Of a stretch of DNA of 32,740 nt, positions 6,488-14,235 are shown in pieces. This stretch comes from Proteobacteria bacterium SG_bin4 (GTDB taxonomy: Bacteria > Pseudomonadota > Gammaproteobacteria > Burkholderiales > Nitrosomonadaceae): contig LWDH01000003.1 in the NCBI GenBank assembly GCA_002083395.1, positions 1 to 32,740 of the forward strand. Direction: 5' to 3'. The notes beneath the pieces are model-generated. The model had not been told where the DNA came from. It saw only the letters and a list, made by a program, of their open reading frames with translations, and did no database searches. Made by a program: the position numbers and the translations under genes. Numbering within the stretch: the stretch's first letter is position 1; each line of letters begins with the position of its first letter.

Positions 6488-8422
6488 ATGGCAAAAATTA
6501 TCGGTATCGATTTAGGAACGACCAATTCTTGCGTAGCCGTGATGGAGAACGGCAAGCCCAAGGTTATTGAGAATTCGGAAGGCGCCCGGACGACCCCATC
6601 GATTGTGGCTTATACCGAGGAAGGTGAAATCCTGGTGGGCGCTTCGGCGAAACGCCAAGCCATTACCAATCCGAAAAACACTTTGTTTGCAGTCAAACGG
6701 TTGATTGGGCGCCGTTTTGACGAAGATATGGTGCAGCGCGACATCAAGATGGTGCCGTACAGCATTATCCGGGCGGATAACAACGATGCCTGGGTTGAAG
6801 TCCGCGGCAAGAAAATTGCGCCTCCTGAAGTGTCCGCGCAAGTATTGGTGAAAATGAAAAAAACCGCCGAGGATTATTTGGGAGAACCTGTCACCGAGGC
6901 GGTTATCACGGTGCCTGCGTATTTCAACGATTCGCAACGTCAAGCGACCAAAGATGCCGGACGGATTGCTGGGCTGGAAGTGAAACGGATTATCAACGAG
7001 CCGACCGCTGCAGCCCTGGCTTTCGGTTTGGATAAGAAGGAAGGCGATCGCAAAATCGCGGTTTATGATCTTGGCGGCGGTACTTTTGATATTTCTATCA
7101 TTGAGATTGCGGAGATTGAAGGGGAGCATCAGTTCGAGGTATTGGCAACGAATGGCGATACTTTCCTTGGCGGTGAGGACTTCGACTCGCGCGTTATTGA
7201 ATATCTGGTCGACGAGTTTAAGAAAGAAAACGGCATCGACCTGAAGAAGGATATGCTGGCATTGCAACGTCTGAAAGATGCAGCCGAGAAAACCAAAATC
7301 GAGTTGTCGTCCAGCCAGCAAACGGAAGTCAATTTACCGTATATCACGGCCGATGCATCCGGACCCAAACACTTGGCGGTCAAAATAACCCGCGCGAAAT
7401 TGGAAAGCCTGGTGGAAGATTTGATTGAACGTACTGCAGGACCGTGCCGCACAGCACTCAAGGACGCCGGTTTGAGCGCATCAGAAATTGATGACGTGAT
7501 TCTGGTGGGCGGACAGACTCGCATGCCAAAAGTACAAGATAAAGTGAAAGAAATTTTTGGCAAGGAACCGCGCAAAGACGTGAATCCAGACGAAGCGGTT
7601 GCCGTCGGCGCCGCCATTCAAGGCGGTGTGTTGCAAGGTGATGTAAAAGACGTGTTGTTGCTTGATGTGACGCCATTGTCTCTGGGTATTGAGACACTCG
7701 GCGGTGTGATGACCAAGCTGATTCAGAAAAACACCACGATTCCGACCAAGGCGCAGCAAGTATTTTCTACCGCGGAAGATAATCAAACGGCGGTGACGAT
7801 TCACGTGCTGCAAGGCGAGCGGGAAATGGCATCCGGCAATAAAAGCCTGGGCCAGTTTAATTTGAGTGACATTCCGCCATCGCCGCGTGGCATGCCGCAA
7901 ATCGAGGTAACGTTTGATATTGATGCTAACGGTATTTTGCATGTGTCCGCAAAAGATAAGGCGACCGGTAAGGAAAACAAGATCAAGATCCAAGCCAGTT
8001 CTGGGTTGTCGGATCAAGAAATCGAACGCATGGTTAAAGACGCGGAAGCACATGCGGAAGAAGATCATAAGGCAATGGAATTGGTGTCCGCCCGTAATCA
8101 GTGCGATGCCATGATTCACTCGGTCAAGAAATCTTTGAAAGAGCATGGCGATCAATTGGGCGGTGATGAGAAAGCCAAAATCGAGGCAGCGTTAAAAGAC
8201 GCGGAAGATGTGCTTAAAACCGATAACAAGGAAGCCATCGAAGCGAAAACACAGGCTTTAACCGAAGCTGCACATAAATTGGCCGAGAAAATGTATCAAC
8301 CACACGACCAATCGGGTCAGCAAGCGCAATCCGCTGCAGGTGCAGGTTCGAACCAAAGCGAGAAGCCGGTCGAAGGCGAAGTTGTGGATGCGGAGTTCGA
8401 GGAAGTTAAAAATAAAAAATAA
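6488..8422 (+). CDS. dnaK: Chaperone DnaK (Hsp70)
   Basis: A 644-aa Hsp70. The ATPase domain starts with IIGIDLGTTNSCVAV and contains AVYDLGGGTFDISI (phosphate loop) and VILVGGQTRMP. The linker DVLLLDVTPLSLGIETLGG leads to the substrate-binding domain, then a helical lid and the C-terminal VVDAEFEEVK tail, which resembles the EEVD-like ending of proteobacterial DnaK. The length is normal (about 640). The ribosome site AAAAAGGA precedes the ATG. It works with GrpE upstream and DnaJ downstream in protein folding and RpoH control, and is likely expressed from the grpE sigma-32 promoter. No anomalies are visible. Confidence 0.98.
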   Translation: MAKIIGIDLGTTNSCVAVMENGKPKVIENSEGARTTPSIVAYTEEGEILVGASAKRQAITNPKNTLFAVKRLIGRRFDEDMVQRDIKMVPYSIIRADNNDAWVEVRGKKIAPPEVSAQVLVKMKKTAEDYLGEPVTEAVITVPAYFNDSQRQATKDAGRIAGLEVKRIINEPTAAALAFGLDKKEGDRKIAVYDLGGGTFDISIIEIAEIEGEHQFEVLATNGDTFLGGEDFDSRVIEYLVDEFKKENGIDLKKDMLALQRLKDAAEKTKIELSSSQQTEVNLPYITADASGPKHLAVKITRAKLESLVEDLIERTAGPCRTALKDAGLSASEIDDVILVGGQTRMPKVQDKVKEIFGKEPRKDVNPDEAVAVGAAIQGGVLQGDVKDVLLLDVTPLSLGIETLGGVMTKLIQKNTTIPTKAQQVFSTAEDNQTAVTIHVLQGEREMASGNKSLGQFNLSDIPPSPRGMPQIEVTFDIDANGILHVSAKDKATGKENKIKIQASSGLSDQEIERMVKDAEAHAEEDHKAMELVSARNQCDAMIHSVKKSLKEHGDQLGGDEKAKIEAALKDAEDVLKTDNKEAIEAKTQALTEAAHKLAEKMYQPHDQSGQQAQSAAGAGSNQSEKPVEGEVVDAEFEEVKNKK

Positions 8423-8447
8423 TTGTTGCTGAGACAGCAATATTACT

Positions 8448-8493
8448 GCAGAGGCGCACCAAGAAAGAGAAATCTTTCTGGTGCGCGCTCTGC
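8448..8493 (+). terminator. Hairpin between dnaK and dnaJ, likely partial terminator
   Basis: GCAGAG-GCGCACCA-AGAAAG pairs with CTTTCT-GGTGCGC-G-CTCTGC around a 6-base loop (AGAAAT), giving a stem of about 20 bp with one bulge, followed by GTTTTAG. A smaller perfect hairpin, TTGCTG-AGA-CAGCAA, precedes it at 8426-8440. The short T-run suggests attenuation or an mRNA stabiliser that tunes dnaJ below dnaK, rather than complete termination. Confidence 0.6.
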
Positions 8494-8567
8494 GTTTTAG
8501 CGTTAGAAAAACATCAATAATCAAGAAACAGAGCACCTTATATCTGTCACGGTAGCAGGAAATCAAT

Positions 8568-9677
8568 ATGAGTAAGCGCGACTATTATCAAGTGTTAGGC
8601 GTCAGCCGCGATGCCGACGAAGCCACGATCAAAAAAGCCTATCGCAAACTGGCAATGAAATATCACCCGGATCGCAATGCCGGTGATGTGAAATCGGAAG
8701 AAATGTTTAAAGAGGCGAAAGAAGCTTATGAAGTACTGACCGATCCGAATAAACGCGCCGCGTATGACCAATTTGGACATGCTGGCGTTGAAGGCAGCGC
8801 GGCGGGTGCCGGTGCGCAAGGTTTCAGCGATGCTTTCAGCGATATTTTCAGCGATTTGTTCGGCGGGCGCGGTGCGCGCGCCAATGTGCATCGGGGCTCG
8901 GATTTGCGCTATAACCTGGAAATTTCTCTGGAGCAGGCTGCGCGCGGGACTGAAACTAAAATTCGCATTCCAACGATGGAAATATGCGATGTTTGCAATG
9001 GTAGCGGCGCCAAGCCGGGCAGTTCGCCGAAGACTTGTCCAACCTGTAACGGGCATGGGCAGGTCCGCATGCAGCAAGGATTCTTTTCTATCCAGCAGAC
9101 TTGTCCAAAATGCCACGGCAGCGGCAAGGTCATCACCCAACCATGTACCAGTTGCCATGGTGTCGGGCGGGTGAAACAACATAAGACGCTCAATGTGAAA
9201 ATTCCGGAAGGAGTCGACGATGGCGACCGGATTCGCATTTCCGGCGAGGGTGAAGCCGGCGTCAATGGCGGACCGCCGGGGGATTTGTATGTGGTTGTGC
9301 ACTTATCGGCACATTCGGTATTCCGCCGTGACGGCGATCATCTTCATTGCGAGATTCCGATTAGTTTTACTGTCGCGGCGCTCGGCGGGGAAATCGAAGT
9401 GCCGACCCTGGAAGGGCACGCTAAAATCAAAGTACCGGCTGAAACGCAGACCGGTAAAATTTTCCGGTTGCGTGGCAAAGGCATCAAAGGGGTGCGCAGC
9501 CATGACAAGGGGGATTTGTTGTGTCATGTAGCGGTGGAAACGCCAGTTAAGCTGACTTCTCGTCAAAAAGAACTGCTGGAAGAATTGGAGGCAATCAGCT
9601 TGAAAGACGGGTCACGTCACAGTCCTCGCGCAAAATCCTGGATGGATAAGGCGCGCGAATTTTTCTCTGAAAAATGA
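8568..9677 (+). CDS. dnaJ: Chaperone DnaJ (Hsp40)
   Basis: A 369-aa type I Hsp40. The J-domain occupies residues 1-70 with HPD at 33-35, which stimulates DnaK ATPase. A Gly/Phe-rich region follows (GFSDAFSDIFSDLFGG). Four zinc-binding repeats, CDVCNGSG, CPTCNGHG, CPKCHGSG and CTSCHGVG, span about residues 138-205. The C-terminal substrate-binding beta domains follow, ending in a dimerisation segment. All eight zinc cysteines are present. A ribosome site (AGCAGGAAATCAAT) precedes the ATG. It is the third gene of grpE-dnaK-dnaJ, 145 bp after dnaK with a hairpin in the gap. Nothing is truncated. Confidence 0.97.
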   Translation: MSKRDYYQVLGVSRDADEATIKKAYRKLAMKYHPDRNAGDVKSEEMFKEAKEAYEVLTDPNKRAAYDQFGHAGVEGSAAGAGAQGFSDAFSDIFSDLFGGRGARANVHRGSDLRYNLEISLEQAARGTETKIRIPTMEICDVCNGSGAKPGSSPKTCPTCNGHGQVRMQQGFFSIQQTCPKCHGSGKVITQPCTSCHGVGRVKQHKTLNVKIPEGVDDGDRIRISGEGEAGVNGGPPGDLYVVVHLSAHSVFRRDGDHLHCEIPISFTVAALGGEIEVPTLEGHAKIKVPAETQTGKIFRLRGKGIKGVRSHDKGDLLCHVAVETPVKLTSRQKELLEELEAISLKDGSRHSPRAKSWMDKAREFFSEK

Positions 9678-9684
9678 ATCGATT

Positions 9685-9705
9685 GTCCGATTAATATCAT
9701 CGGAC
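9685..9705 (+). terminator. Hairpin after dnaJ, weak terminator candidate
   Basis: A perfect 7-bp stem GTCCGAT / ATCGGAC encloses a 7-base loop and begins 8 bp after the dnaJ stop. No T-run follows, so factor-independent termination is doubtful. It may instead be a 3'-end stabiliser. Confidence 0.35.
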
Positions 9706-9879
9706 TCCGGTAATCTACATCGCTAATAATCTTAGCAGGGCGATTTTATCCGGTAATTTACAAAGAGTTTGCATTTCCTTCACAATTCGCGATTCCTCTT
9801 GGCCTATAGTAAAGCCTGTTAATTCAAACTATTTTTCATCTTCAACGGATGGAAATTATCAGTTAAAAAGGGGGCGATT

Positions 9880-10371
9880 ATGGCGACGATATCATTTTTA
9901 GTGAATGGCAAAGCAACGGATAACCACAAACCAGCGGCTTGGGTGACGATAGGAGAAAACACTGACGGTTCCCTTAATTTCAAGGTTAACCAAGTGGGGG
10001 GCAGTATGGGGAGTTTACGCGGGGTGTACTTCATTATCGAGGATGACAGCATTGTGAATGCTTTGCAAGTAACCGCCGTGAAACAGTTGAACCGCGCCAG
10101 CGCCATGAAATCACTGAGAAATGGAACAGACTTCGGCCTTGTGAATGCCGAAGATGCACTGGTTGGGGAAGAGGGTGCTCGTTCGAACGAATCTCATGAG
10201 GGTGCTGAAAAGGGAAGCAGTTATGCTTTTACTTTGAGCAGCAGAATCCGAGCGTTGACATTGAATGATTTTTTCCACATTCATCTGGACTATTCCGTTG
10301 GTTGCAGCAGCACTGCGGACACGGCAAATGACGATGAAAGCTTCCGCTGGCTTTATTTAAGTCTTAATTGA
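9880..10371 (+). CDS. Unrecognised 163-aa soluble protein
   Basis: I recognise no family. The start is convincing: AAAGGGGGCGATTATG. A strong terminator-like hairpin follows the stop, so this looks like a monocistronic real gene. The N-terminus (MATISFLVNGKATDNHKPAA) and alternating hydrophobic/polar pattern suggest a beta-rich fold. A middle charged stretch (EDALVGEEGARSNESHEGAE) looks like a flexible linker between two beta segments. Near the end is an HIHLDYSVGC motif. There is no signal peptide, membrane helix or obvious catalytic motif. The neighbours (dnaJ upstream, tiny membrane genes downstream on the other strand) give no functional clue. Confidence 0.7.
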   Translation: MATISFLVNGKATDNHKPAAWVTIGENTDGSLNFKVNQVGGSMGSLRGVYFIIEDDSIVNALQVTAVKQLNRASAMKSLRNGTDFGLVNAEDALVGEEGARSNESHEGAEKGSSYAFTLSSRIRALTLNDFFHIHLDYSVGCSSTADTANDDESFRWLYLSLN

Positions 10372-10394
10372 TTTTAGAGCATTGTGCGCTTAAT

Positions 10395-10464
10395 GCGGAA
10401 TCGAACGGCAGCGGTTTAAACGATCCATTGAGTTAATGTGAGTTGCCGTCCGGTTCCGCTTTTT
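10395..10464 (+). terminator. Rho-independent terminator with long loop
   Basis: GCGGAATCGAACGGCA at 10395-10410 pairs with TGCCGTCCGGTTCCGC at 10444-10459 (14 Watson-Crick pairs, one G-U wobble, one mismatch), and TTTTT follows at 10460-10464. The 33-base loop is unusually long. The hairpin starts 23 bp after the stop of the 163-aa gene and should end its transcript. Confidence 0.7.
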
Positions 10465-10505
10465 GCATGAGGGATTTCAGGTCACAGCATAACCAGCTCG
10501 ATGGA

Positions 10506-10658
10506 TTATTTCTTTGTCAGTAACATCATCGCACTGGCAAAAGAAATCAATAAACCTAACAGCAGCGGCGCCAGCACTACGCCATCGCCAGTTACTTCGT
10601 AATAGCCAAACAGTATCAATGCAAAGGCTAGTGAAACAATCACAATCATTTTATTCAT
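10506..10658 (-). CDS. Small membrane protein, 50 aa
   Basis: The frame starts MNKMIVIVSLAFALILFGYY and continues through a polar turn (EVTGDG) into a second hydrophobic stretch ending SAMMLLTKK. The pattern is two transmembrane helices joined by a short acidic loop, with a basic C-terminus expected in the cytoplasm. A good ribosome site (AGGAAGCGTTAA) sits before the ATG, which supports a real gene despite the length. A second tiny membrane gene lies 68 bp upstream on the same strand. The function is unknown. A longer opposite-strand frame over this place lacks these signals. Confidence 0.62.
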   Translation of the reverse strand: MNKMIVIVSLAFALILFGYYEVTGDGVVLAPLLLGLLISFASAMMLLTKK

Positions 10659-10726
10659 TTAACGCTTCCTATCGCTATAGATCACAATCAATCCGTTTCT
10701 TGGCAACCCTAGGGTATATCGGTTTG

Positions 10727-10822
10727 TTACTTACGATACTTGTCGTTAATGAACTGTGCCAAGCATAAACCGGCAACCAAAGCAATGATGCAATAAAAAG
10801 TAATTTCGATTAAATCCGACAT
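10727..10822 (-). CDS. Very small single-pass membrane protein, 31 aa
   Basis: The frame starts MSDLIEITFYCIIALVAGLC and ends QFINDKYRK: one hydrophobic helix with an acidic N-terminus and a basic C-terminus. A GGAGAA motif lies about 9 bases before the ATG. It is the upstream partner of the 50-aa membrane gene. Such short proteins are often regulatory subunits of membrane complexes, but no partner is visible here. Moderate confidence. Confidence 0.5.
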   Translation of the reverse strand: MSDLIEITFYCIIALVAGLCLAQFINDKYRK

Positions 10823-11030
10823 TTATTTCAATTCTCCGCAACCAAGACAAGAAGTTTAATCATACTATATCCGTCACTGGAAATTGAACGGAAAACACTC
10901 TATCTTTTTCCGCTAACGGGTGATCAGATTTGAACTGACATAGTGATTGCGCAAGTGATGGCTTCACTTTCGCTCATTTCCGTGAAATCATACCGGACAT
11001 TGCATTTATAACTCAAAAAGGAGTTTCACC

Positions 11031-11411
11031 ATGAAAGCAGTCGTTCGCCTAATGCTTATATTTTTTCTGTTCTTGTCGGTTTCGACGTCAACGCATGCAG
11101 AAAATATCACCACCGACATTTACTTCAATAGAGCAGGGACGAAGATTGTCAGCGGTATCGCTAATGTCGCAACCGGATGGATGGAACTGCCCAAGAATCT
11201 CGCGATATGGAATGAGAAGGATGATCAAATTGTTATAGGCACCATTAATGGATTGCTTTGGGGCATGTTTCATACGGTCGGACGCACGGCCAATGGTGCG
11301 ATAGATTTCGCCACTTTCTGGTTGCCGACTTACCCAATTCCCGATCCGATCTTCATTTGGGAAGATTTCTGGAAAGAAACCGACTACCTTGGCTGGCGCA
11401 TGGGGAGATAA
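11031..11411 (+). CDS. Secreted exosortase-system-associated protein (TIGR04073-like)
   Basis: A 126-aa protein with a clear Sec signal peptide (residues 1-22, MKAVVRLMLIFFLFLSVSTS, cleavage likely after STHA). The mature part holds the family pattern KIVSGIANVATGWMELPKN, followed by a glycine-rich segment GTINGLLWGMFHTVGRTANG and a proline-rich tail (PTYPIPDPIF). This matches, from memory, the putative exosortase-associated TIGR04073 family of PEP-CTERM bacteria, whose function is unknown. The ribosome site AAGGAG precedes the ATG. No PEP-CTERM anchor or exosortase gene is in the window, so the link to protein sorting is by family only. Confidence 0.75.
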   Translation: MKAVVRLMLIFFLFLSVSTSTHAENITTDIYFNRAGTKIVSGIANVATGWMELPKNLAIWNEKDDQIVIGTINGLLWGMFHTVGRTANGAIDFATFWLPTYPIPDPIFIWEDFWKETDYLGWRMGR

Positions 11412-11426
11412 TTCGGAAATCCGGAG

Positions 11427-11915
11427 TGTGCTGGCCAGGTTGATACCTGACCAGGTAATTCACGGATTTTTGCTTGAATTTTAAGCAAGAGAAATTAAAG
11501 AGGTGATTGCCACGGTTATGTATGGAAAGATAAGGCGGATGTATTATCGTGAATATCATGTCAATAAACGCCGCACGAGCCTGTCACGGAGCACGAATGA
11601 TCGGCTTGCCCATCACTGCTACATTATTGAAACCAGCAGAGCGAGTCTTTTCGATACAGCAAGGCGTTGTCAGTGCGAAGATCAGAATACGTCAGCGAGA
11701 AAAAGAAAATACTCGCCAGAAGAAAATCTGGCTAATTTGCAGTAAATTACTACTAAACTAAAACAGTAACAGGAGGAGGCAAAAACCAAATCAGTCCGGT
11801 CCAGTTATCCACAGATGCGTAGTATCTTGCGCACTGCTCCCATCTGGTCATTTTTCAACAGTAAGGGAGTGGTCAATTTAAACCAGTATCAACATTGGCC
11901 TGGTGATCGAACCAT
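11427..11915. mobile_element. Internally deleted relic of an IS21-family element
   Basis: Both ends carry the same motif in opposite orientation: GGCCAGGTTGATACC near 11433 and GTATCAACATTGGCC at 11886-11900. A third related copy (CCAGGT) lies at 11451. IS21-type elements have such multiple terminal repeats. Between the ends lies a fragment of an IstA-like N-terminus and non-coding DNA. The relic is about 490 bp against 2-2.5 kb for a full element, so most of istA and istB is gone. It fills most of the gene-free stretch 11412-12008; the rest holds nothing recognisable. The assignment rests on my memory of IS21 ends and the IstA motif. Confidence 0.5.
11503..11745 (+). pseudogene. istA: IstA transposase N-terminal fragment
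   Basis: The frame starting near 11503 reads MYGKIRRMYYREYHVNKRRT, then SLSRST. Known IstA proteins begin with an IRRMYYREHLSINEIARRTSLSRNT-like helix-turn-helix, so this is its DNA-binding start with a few codons missing in the middle. After about residue 35 the similarity is lost and no DDE catalytic core is present. It is enclosed by the IS21-like terminal repeats. The fragment cannot be functional as a transposase. Confidence 0.5.
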
Positions 11916-12008
11916 AAACAGGGAGTAATCTTTAGCATAACGCGTTATACCTTATCAAGAATAGTAAACCGCACCTATTTGCAGCGTGCGGCTGACTGAG
12001 TGCCGGAC

Positions 12009-12608
12009 TTATTGTTTTCTCGTATAAGTGGTTTCCAGCATTTTCATTTCCTTGCCACCATGATGAGTGCCATACATCACGAACTCCTGGGTATTATTAT
12101 CCACAACCTTCCAGATAGCGCGATGTGCCATCTGTCCTCCGCCCACTTCAGCGTGCTGCCCGGTGAAGGTGATGGTCTTGCCGTCTTCGCTGGCTGTGCC
12201 ATCCATCTGAAAAATGCCCGTACCCATCGTGGCGATCCATGTCGACACATAGCGCTTGAGAAGATTGTCATATCCAATCGTCCAAATCCCTGTGTAAGGT
12301 TTGCCATGCATACTGCCATTGTTTTCCTGTTGCAGGAAACGTCCGTCTAACAACACTTTGCCATCAGAAGATCCGGTTGATTCTACAGGTGGTTTCTGGG
12401 GATCCATCCATTCTTTGGTCTTGGTCGTCCAGCTACCTGCGAGACCGGTCAACAGTTTGTGAGATTCTCCAGGTGTGGCCAGTTTCTCGTAAACCGCCAT
12501 CATTTCCTGCATATCCATCGATTTATGCGCATGTTTGTCATCTGCAACGACAGTGGAGGTGAATAGTAATGCACAAGAAAAAGCGGGTATAAGTTGCATA
12601 TAACGCAT
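12009..12608 (-). CDS. DUF1579-family secreted protein
   Basis: A 199-aa protein with a signal peptide (1-22, hydrophobic core IPAFSCALLFTSTVV, likely cleavage before DDKHAH) and therefore probably periplasmic. The mature domain shows the DUF1579 pattern: GLAGSWTTKTKEWMDP, LLDGRFLQQENNGSMHGKPY, GYDNLLKRYVSTWIATMGTG. Members are calycin-like beta-barrel proteins of unknown function. Ribosome site AAGGAG precedes the ATG. It is the last and most distant member of the ECF42 gene row, 155 bp after the DUF1428 gene with hairpin repeats in the gap, so it may be transcribed separately. Confidence 0.85.
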   Translation of the reverse strand: MRYMQLIPAFSCALLFTSTVVADDKHAHKSMDMQEMMAVYEKLATPGESHKLLTGLAGSWTTKTKEWMDPQKPPVESTGSSDGKVLLDGRFLQQENNGSMHGKPYTGIWTIGYDNLLKRYVSTWIATMGTGIFQMDGTASEDGKTITFTGQHAEVGGGQMAHRAIWKVVDNNTQEFVMYGTHHGGKEMKMLETTYTRKQ

Positions 12609-12680
12609 GATGTTCTCCTTATCAAAAATTGCTTGTAAATAATCTTGTAGCGTAATTTAATCTCTCTGGGTTTAATTCCC

Positions 12681-12756
12681 CGCCCCTTGGGGCGAAAGCT
12701 GGTTGAAAACCAGCAGATTGAAGAGCGAGGTTAATACCCCGCTGCTTGCGGCGGGG
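12681..12756. repeat. Triple-hairpin repeat, REP/IS200-like
   Basis: Three consecutive stem-loops: CGCCCC-TT-GGGGCG (12681-12694), GCTGGTT-GAA-AACCAGC (12698-12714) and CCCCGCTGC-TT-GCGGCGGGG (12737-12756, one G-U pair). The array sits between the DUF1428 and DUF1579 genes. The palindromes resemble subterminal hairpins of IS200/IS605 or REP elements, but no TnpA is present. It could also serve as the transcription end of the DUF1428 gene. Confidence 0.6.
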
Positions 12757-12763
12757 TGCTTTA

Positions 12764-13126
12764 TTAATGGCTTACAATTACTTTAAAACCGCCATATGCC
12801 ATTCGCTTACAATCAAATGGCATTGCATCGGGGTTCGCCATGCATGTCAGGCGCGAATCGGCCATGACCGCTTTATTGACCCGGTCACGGTGTTCTTTCG
12901 ATTCAAACACGATCCATGCAAACACGACGGTCTCATTTTCTTTAGCGCCTGCTGCTTTTTTGAATGATATCAATTCTTCCTGATCGAGATCGTCGCCCGC
13001 ACATTCGATATATTCCAGCGCACCGTGCTCTTTCCAAACCGAACCGGCCAGATCGGCCATCTTCTTATAGTCTTCCAGGCTATCTTGCGGCACCGGAAGC
13101 ACATAACCATCGACATATTTCCCCAT
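12764..13126 (-). CDS. DUF1428-family protein
   Basis: A 120-aa protein with the family N-terminus MGKYVDGYVLPVPQDSLEDY, then VWKEHGALEYIECAGDDL, and FAWIVFESKEHRDRVNKAVM. DUF1428 proteins have a dimeric alpha/beta-barrel fold related to YCII and NIPSNAP-like proteins; no activity is established. I start at ATG 13126, which has AGGAG six bases upstream; a GTG one codon earlier is less likely. It lies 54 bp after the VOC gene on the same strand. DUF1428 genes commonly accompany YCII/DGPF and ECF sigma genes, which fits here. Confidence 0.9.
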   Translation of the reverse strand: MGKYVDGYVLPVPQDSLEDYKKMADLAGSVWKEHGALEYIECAGDDLDQEELISFKKAAGAKENETVVFAWIVFESKEHRDRVNKAVMADSRLTCMANPDAMPFDCKRMAYGGFKVIVSH

Positions 13127-13180
13127 CACATACTCCTATTCGTTATTGTTTTCTTGTGTAAAAAATATTCGCAGTTGCCG

Positions 13181-13642
13181 TCAACCACAGCCTTTTTCTG
13201 CTGCTTGTTGGATTTCCTCAGGACTGACATCGCGGACATGTGTGGCTATCGACCATTGATGCCCGAATGGATCTTCGATTCTGCCGTAGCGGTCACCCCA
13301 GAACATATTCTCGACAGGCATCGTGGCTTTGGCACCGGCTTTGACAGCCTGCGCAAAAACCGCATCAACATCTTCAACCTGCAAGTGAATGGTCACAGGC
13401 GAGCCTTTTAGTGCGAACGGTCCGACGCAACCCCATTGTAGATTCTCATCGACCAGCATTACCAGCGAATCGCCGATTTGCACACAGGCATGCATCAATT
13501 TGCCACCAGGGCCTGCAAGCCGCATCATTTCAGTCGCATTGAAAGCTTGTTTATAAAATTCAATCGCTTTGGCGGCATCGGCACAGATTAAATGCGGGGT
13601 GACGGTATGCATACCCTCGGGAATAGGTTGTACTTGAGACAT
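13181..13642 (-). CDS. VOC-family (glyoxalase/PhnB-like) protein
   Basis: A 153-aa vicinal-oxygen-chelate fold protein. Family features are VTPHLICADAAKAIEFYKQA near residues 14-33, then HACVQIGDSLVMLVDE, HLQVEDVDAVFAQAVKAGA, and WGDRYGRIEDPFGHQWSIA near the C-terminus. The PhnB-like branch lacks some metal ligands of glyoxalase I, so enzymatic function is uncertain. The start ATG 13642 (MSQVQPIPEG) follows GGAGAAACTA; an upstream in-frame extension has no such signal. It lies between the DGPF3 gene and the DUF1428 gene, in the operon headed by the sigma factor. Confidence 0.9.
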   Translation of the reverse strand: MSQVQPIPEGMHTVTPHLICADAAKAIEFYKQAFNATEMMRLAGPGGKLMHACVQIGDSLVMLVDENLQWGCVGPFALKGSPVTIHLQVEDVDAVFAQAVKAGAKATMPVENMFWGDRYGRIEDPFGHQWSIATHVRDVSPEEIQQAAEKGCG

Positions 13643-13688
13643 TAGTTTCTCCTTTATCTTGCGGTTTAACATCAGTAGGCGGAGTCAC

Positions 13689-14105
13689 TCAGGCGTGCTT
13701 GCCGGCATCCAATTCACGAAATCGTTCAACAGCATCGCTCGGCTCAAAATCATCCAGCTCGAACAATTGCCGCACTTCGATTTCTGCATCGCAGCCTTCG
13801 CCAACGGGATTGGGGAAGCGCTTGCTCCATTCGATCGCTTCGGCCTTCGATGCTACCTTAATCAATGTGTAGCCGGCGATCAGCTCCTTGGTTTCGGTAA
13901 ACGGGCCGTCGATCAAGGTACGCTGATTCCCGCTGTACCGGATGCGCCAGCCTTTTGAACTGGCCTGCAAACCGGTTGCATCCAGTAAGATGCCTGCAGC
14001 TGTCAATTCTTCATGGAATTTCGCCATCGCCGCGATCAGTTGTTCACCGGGCATAACACCTGCTTCCGAATCCTTGTTGGCTTTGACGATGATCATATAA
14101 CGCAT
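13689..14105 (-). CDS. YCII/DGPF-domain protein (third copy)
   Basis: A 138-aa single-domain YCII-related protein. It opens MRYMIIVKANKDSEAGVMPG and has the diagnostic DGPFTETKELIAGY. It is longer than the two upstream copies and of a different subtype, with a C-terminal acidic tail (ELDDFEPSDAVERFRELD). YCII proteins form ferredoxin-like dimers. In ECF42 loci they are the conserved partners of the sigma factor, though the mechanism is unclear. The start has GAGGAAACAG upstream. The gap to the previous copy is 130 bp, long enough for an extra promoter. Confidence 0.9.
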   Translation of the reverse strand: MRYMIIVKANKDSEAGVMPGEQLIAAMAKFHEELTAAGILLDATGLQASSKGWRIRYSGNQRTLIDGPFTETKELIAGYTLIKVASKAEAIEWSKRFPNPVGEGCDAEIEVRQLFELDDFEPSDAVERFRELDAGKHA

Positions 14106-14235
14106 AGTACTGTTTCCTCAGTTTTTTAGGGATTGAAAATAAACTCAATCTCATTATCGATATGTTCTATGACAATAAGATTTCACGTATTAGTCGAACG
14201 AGAAACCGATAAATCGACAATCAGAAAAAAATTTT

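Noticed and set aside
10514..10768. 84-codon plus-strand frame
   Set aside because: It is antisense to the two small membrane-protein genes, which have better ribosome sites and protein-like composition.
11806..11814. TTATCCACA, a perfect DnaA box
   Set aside because: A single box with no cluster, AT-rich unwinding region or dnaA/dnaN neighbours; it lies in the IS21 relic.
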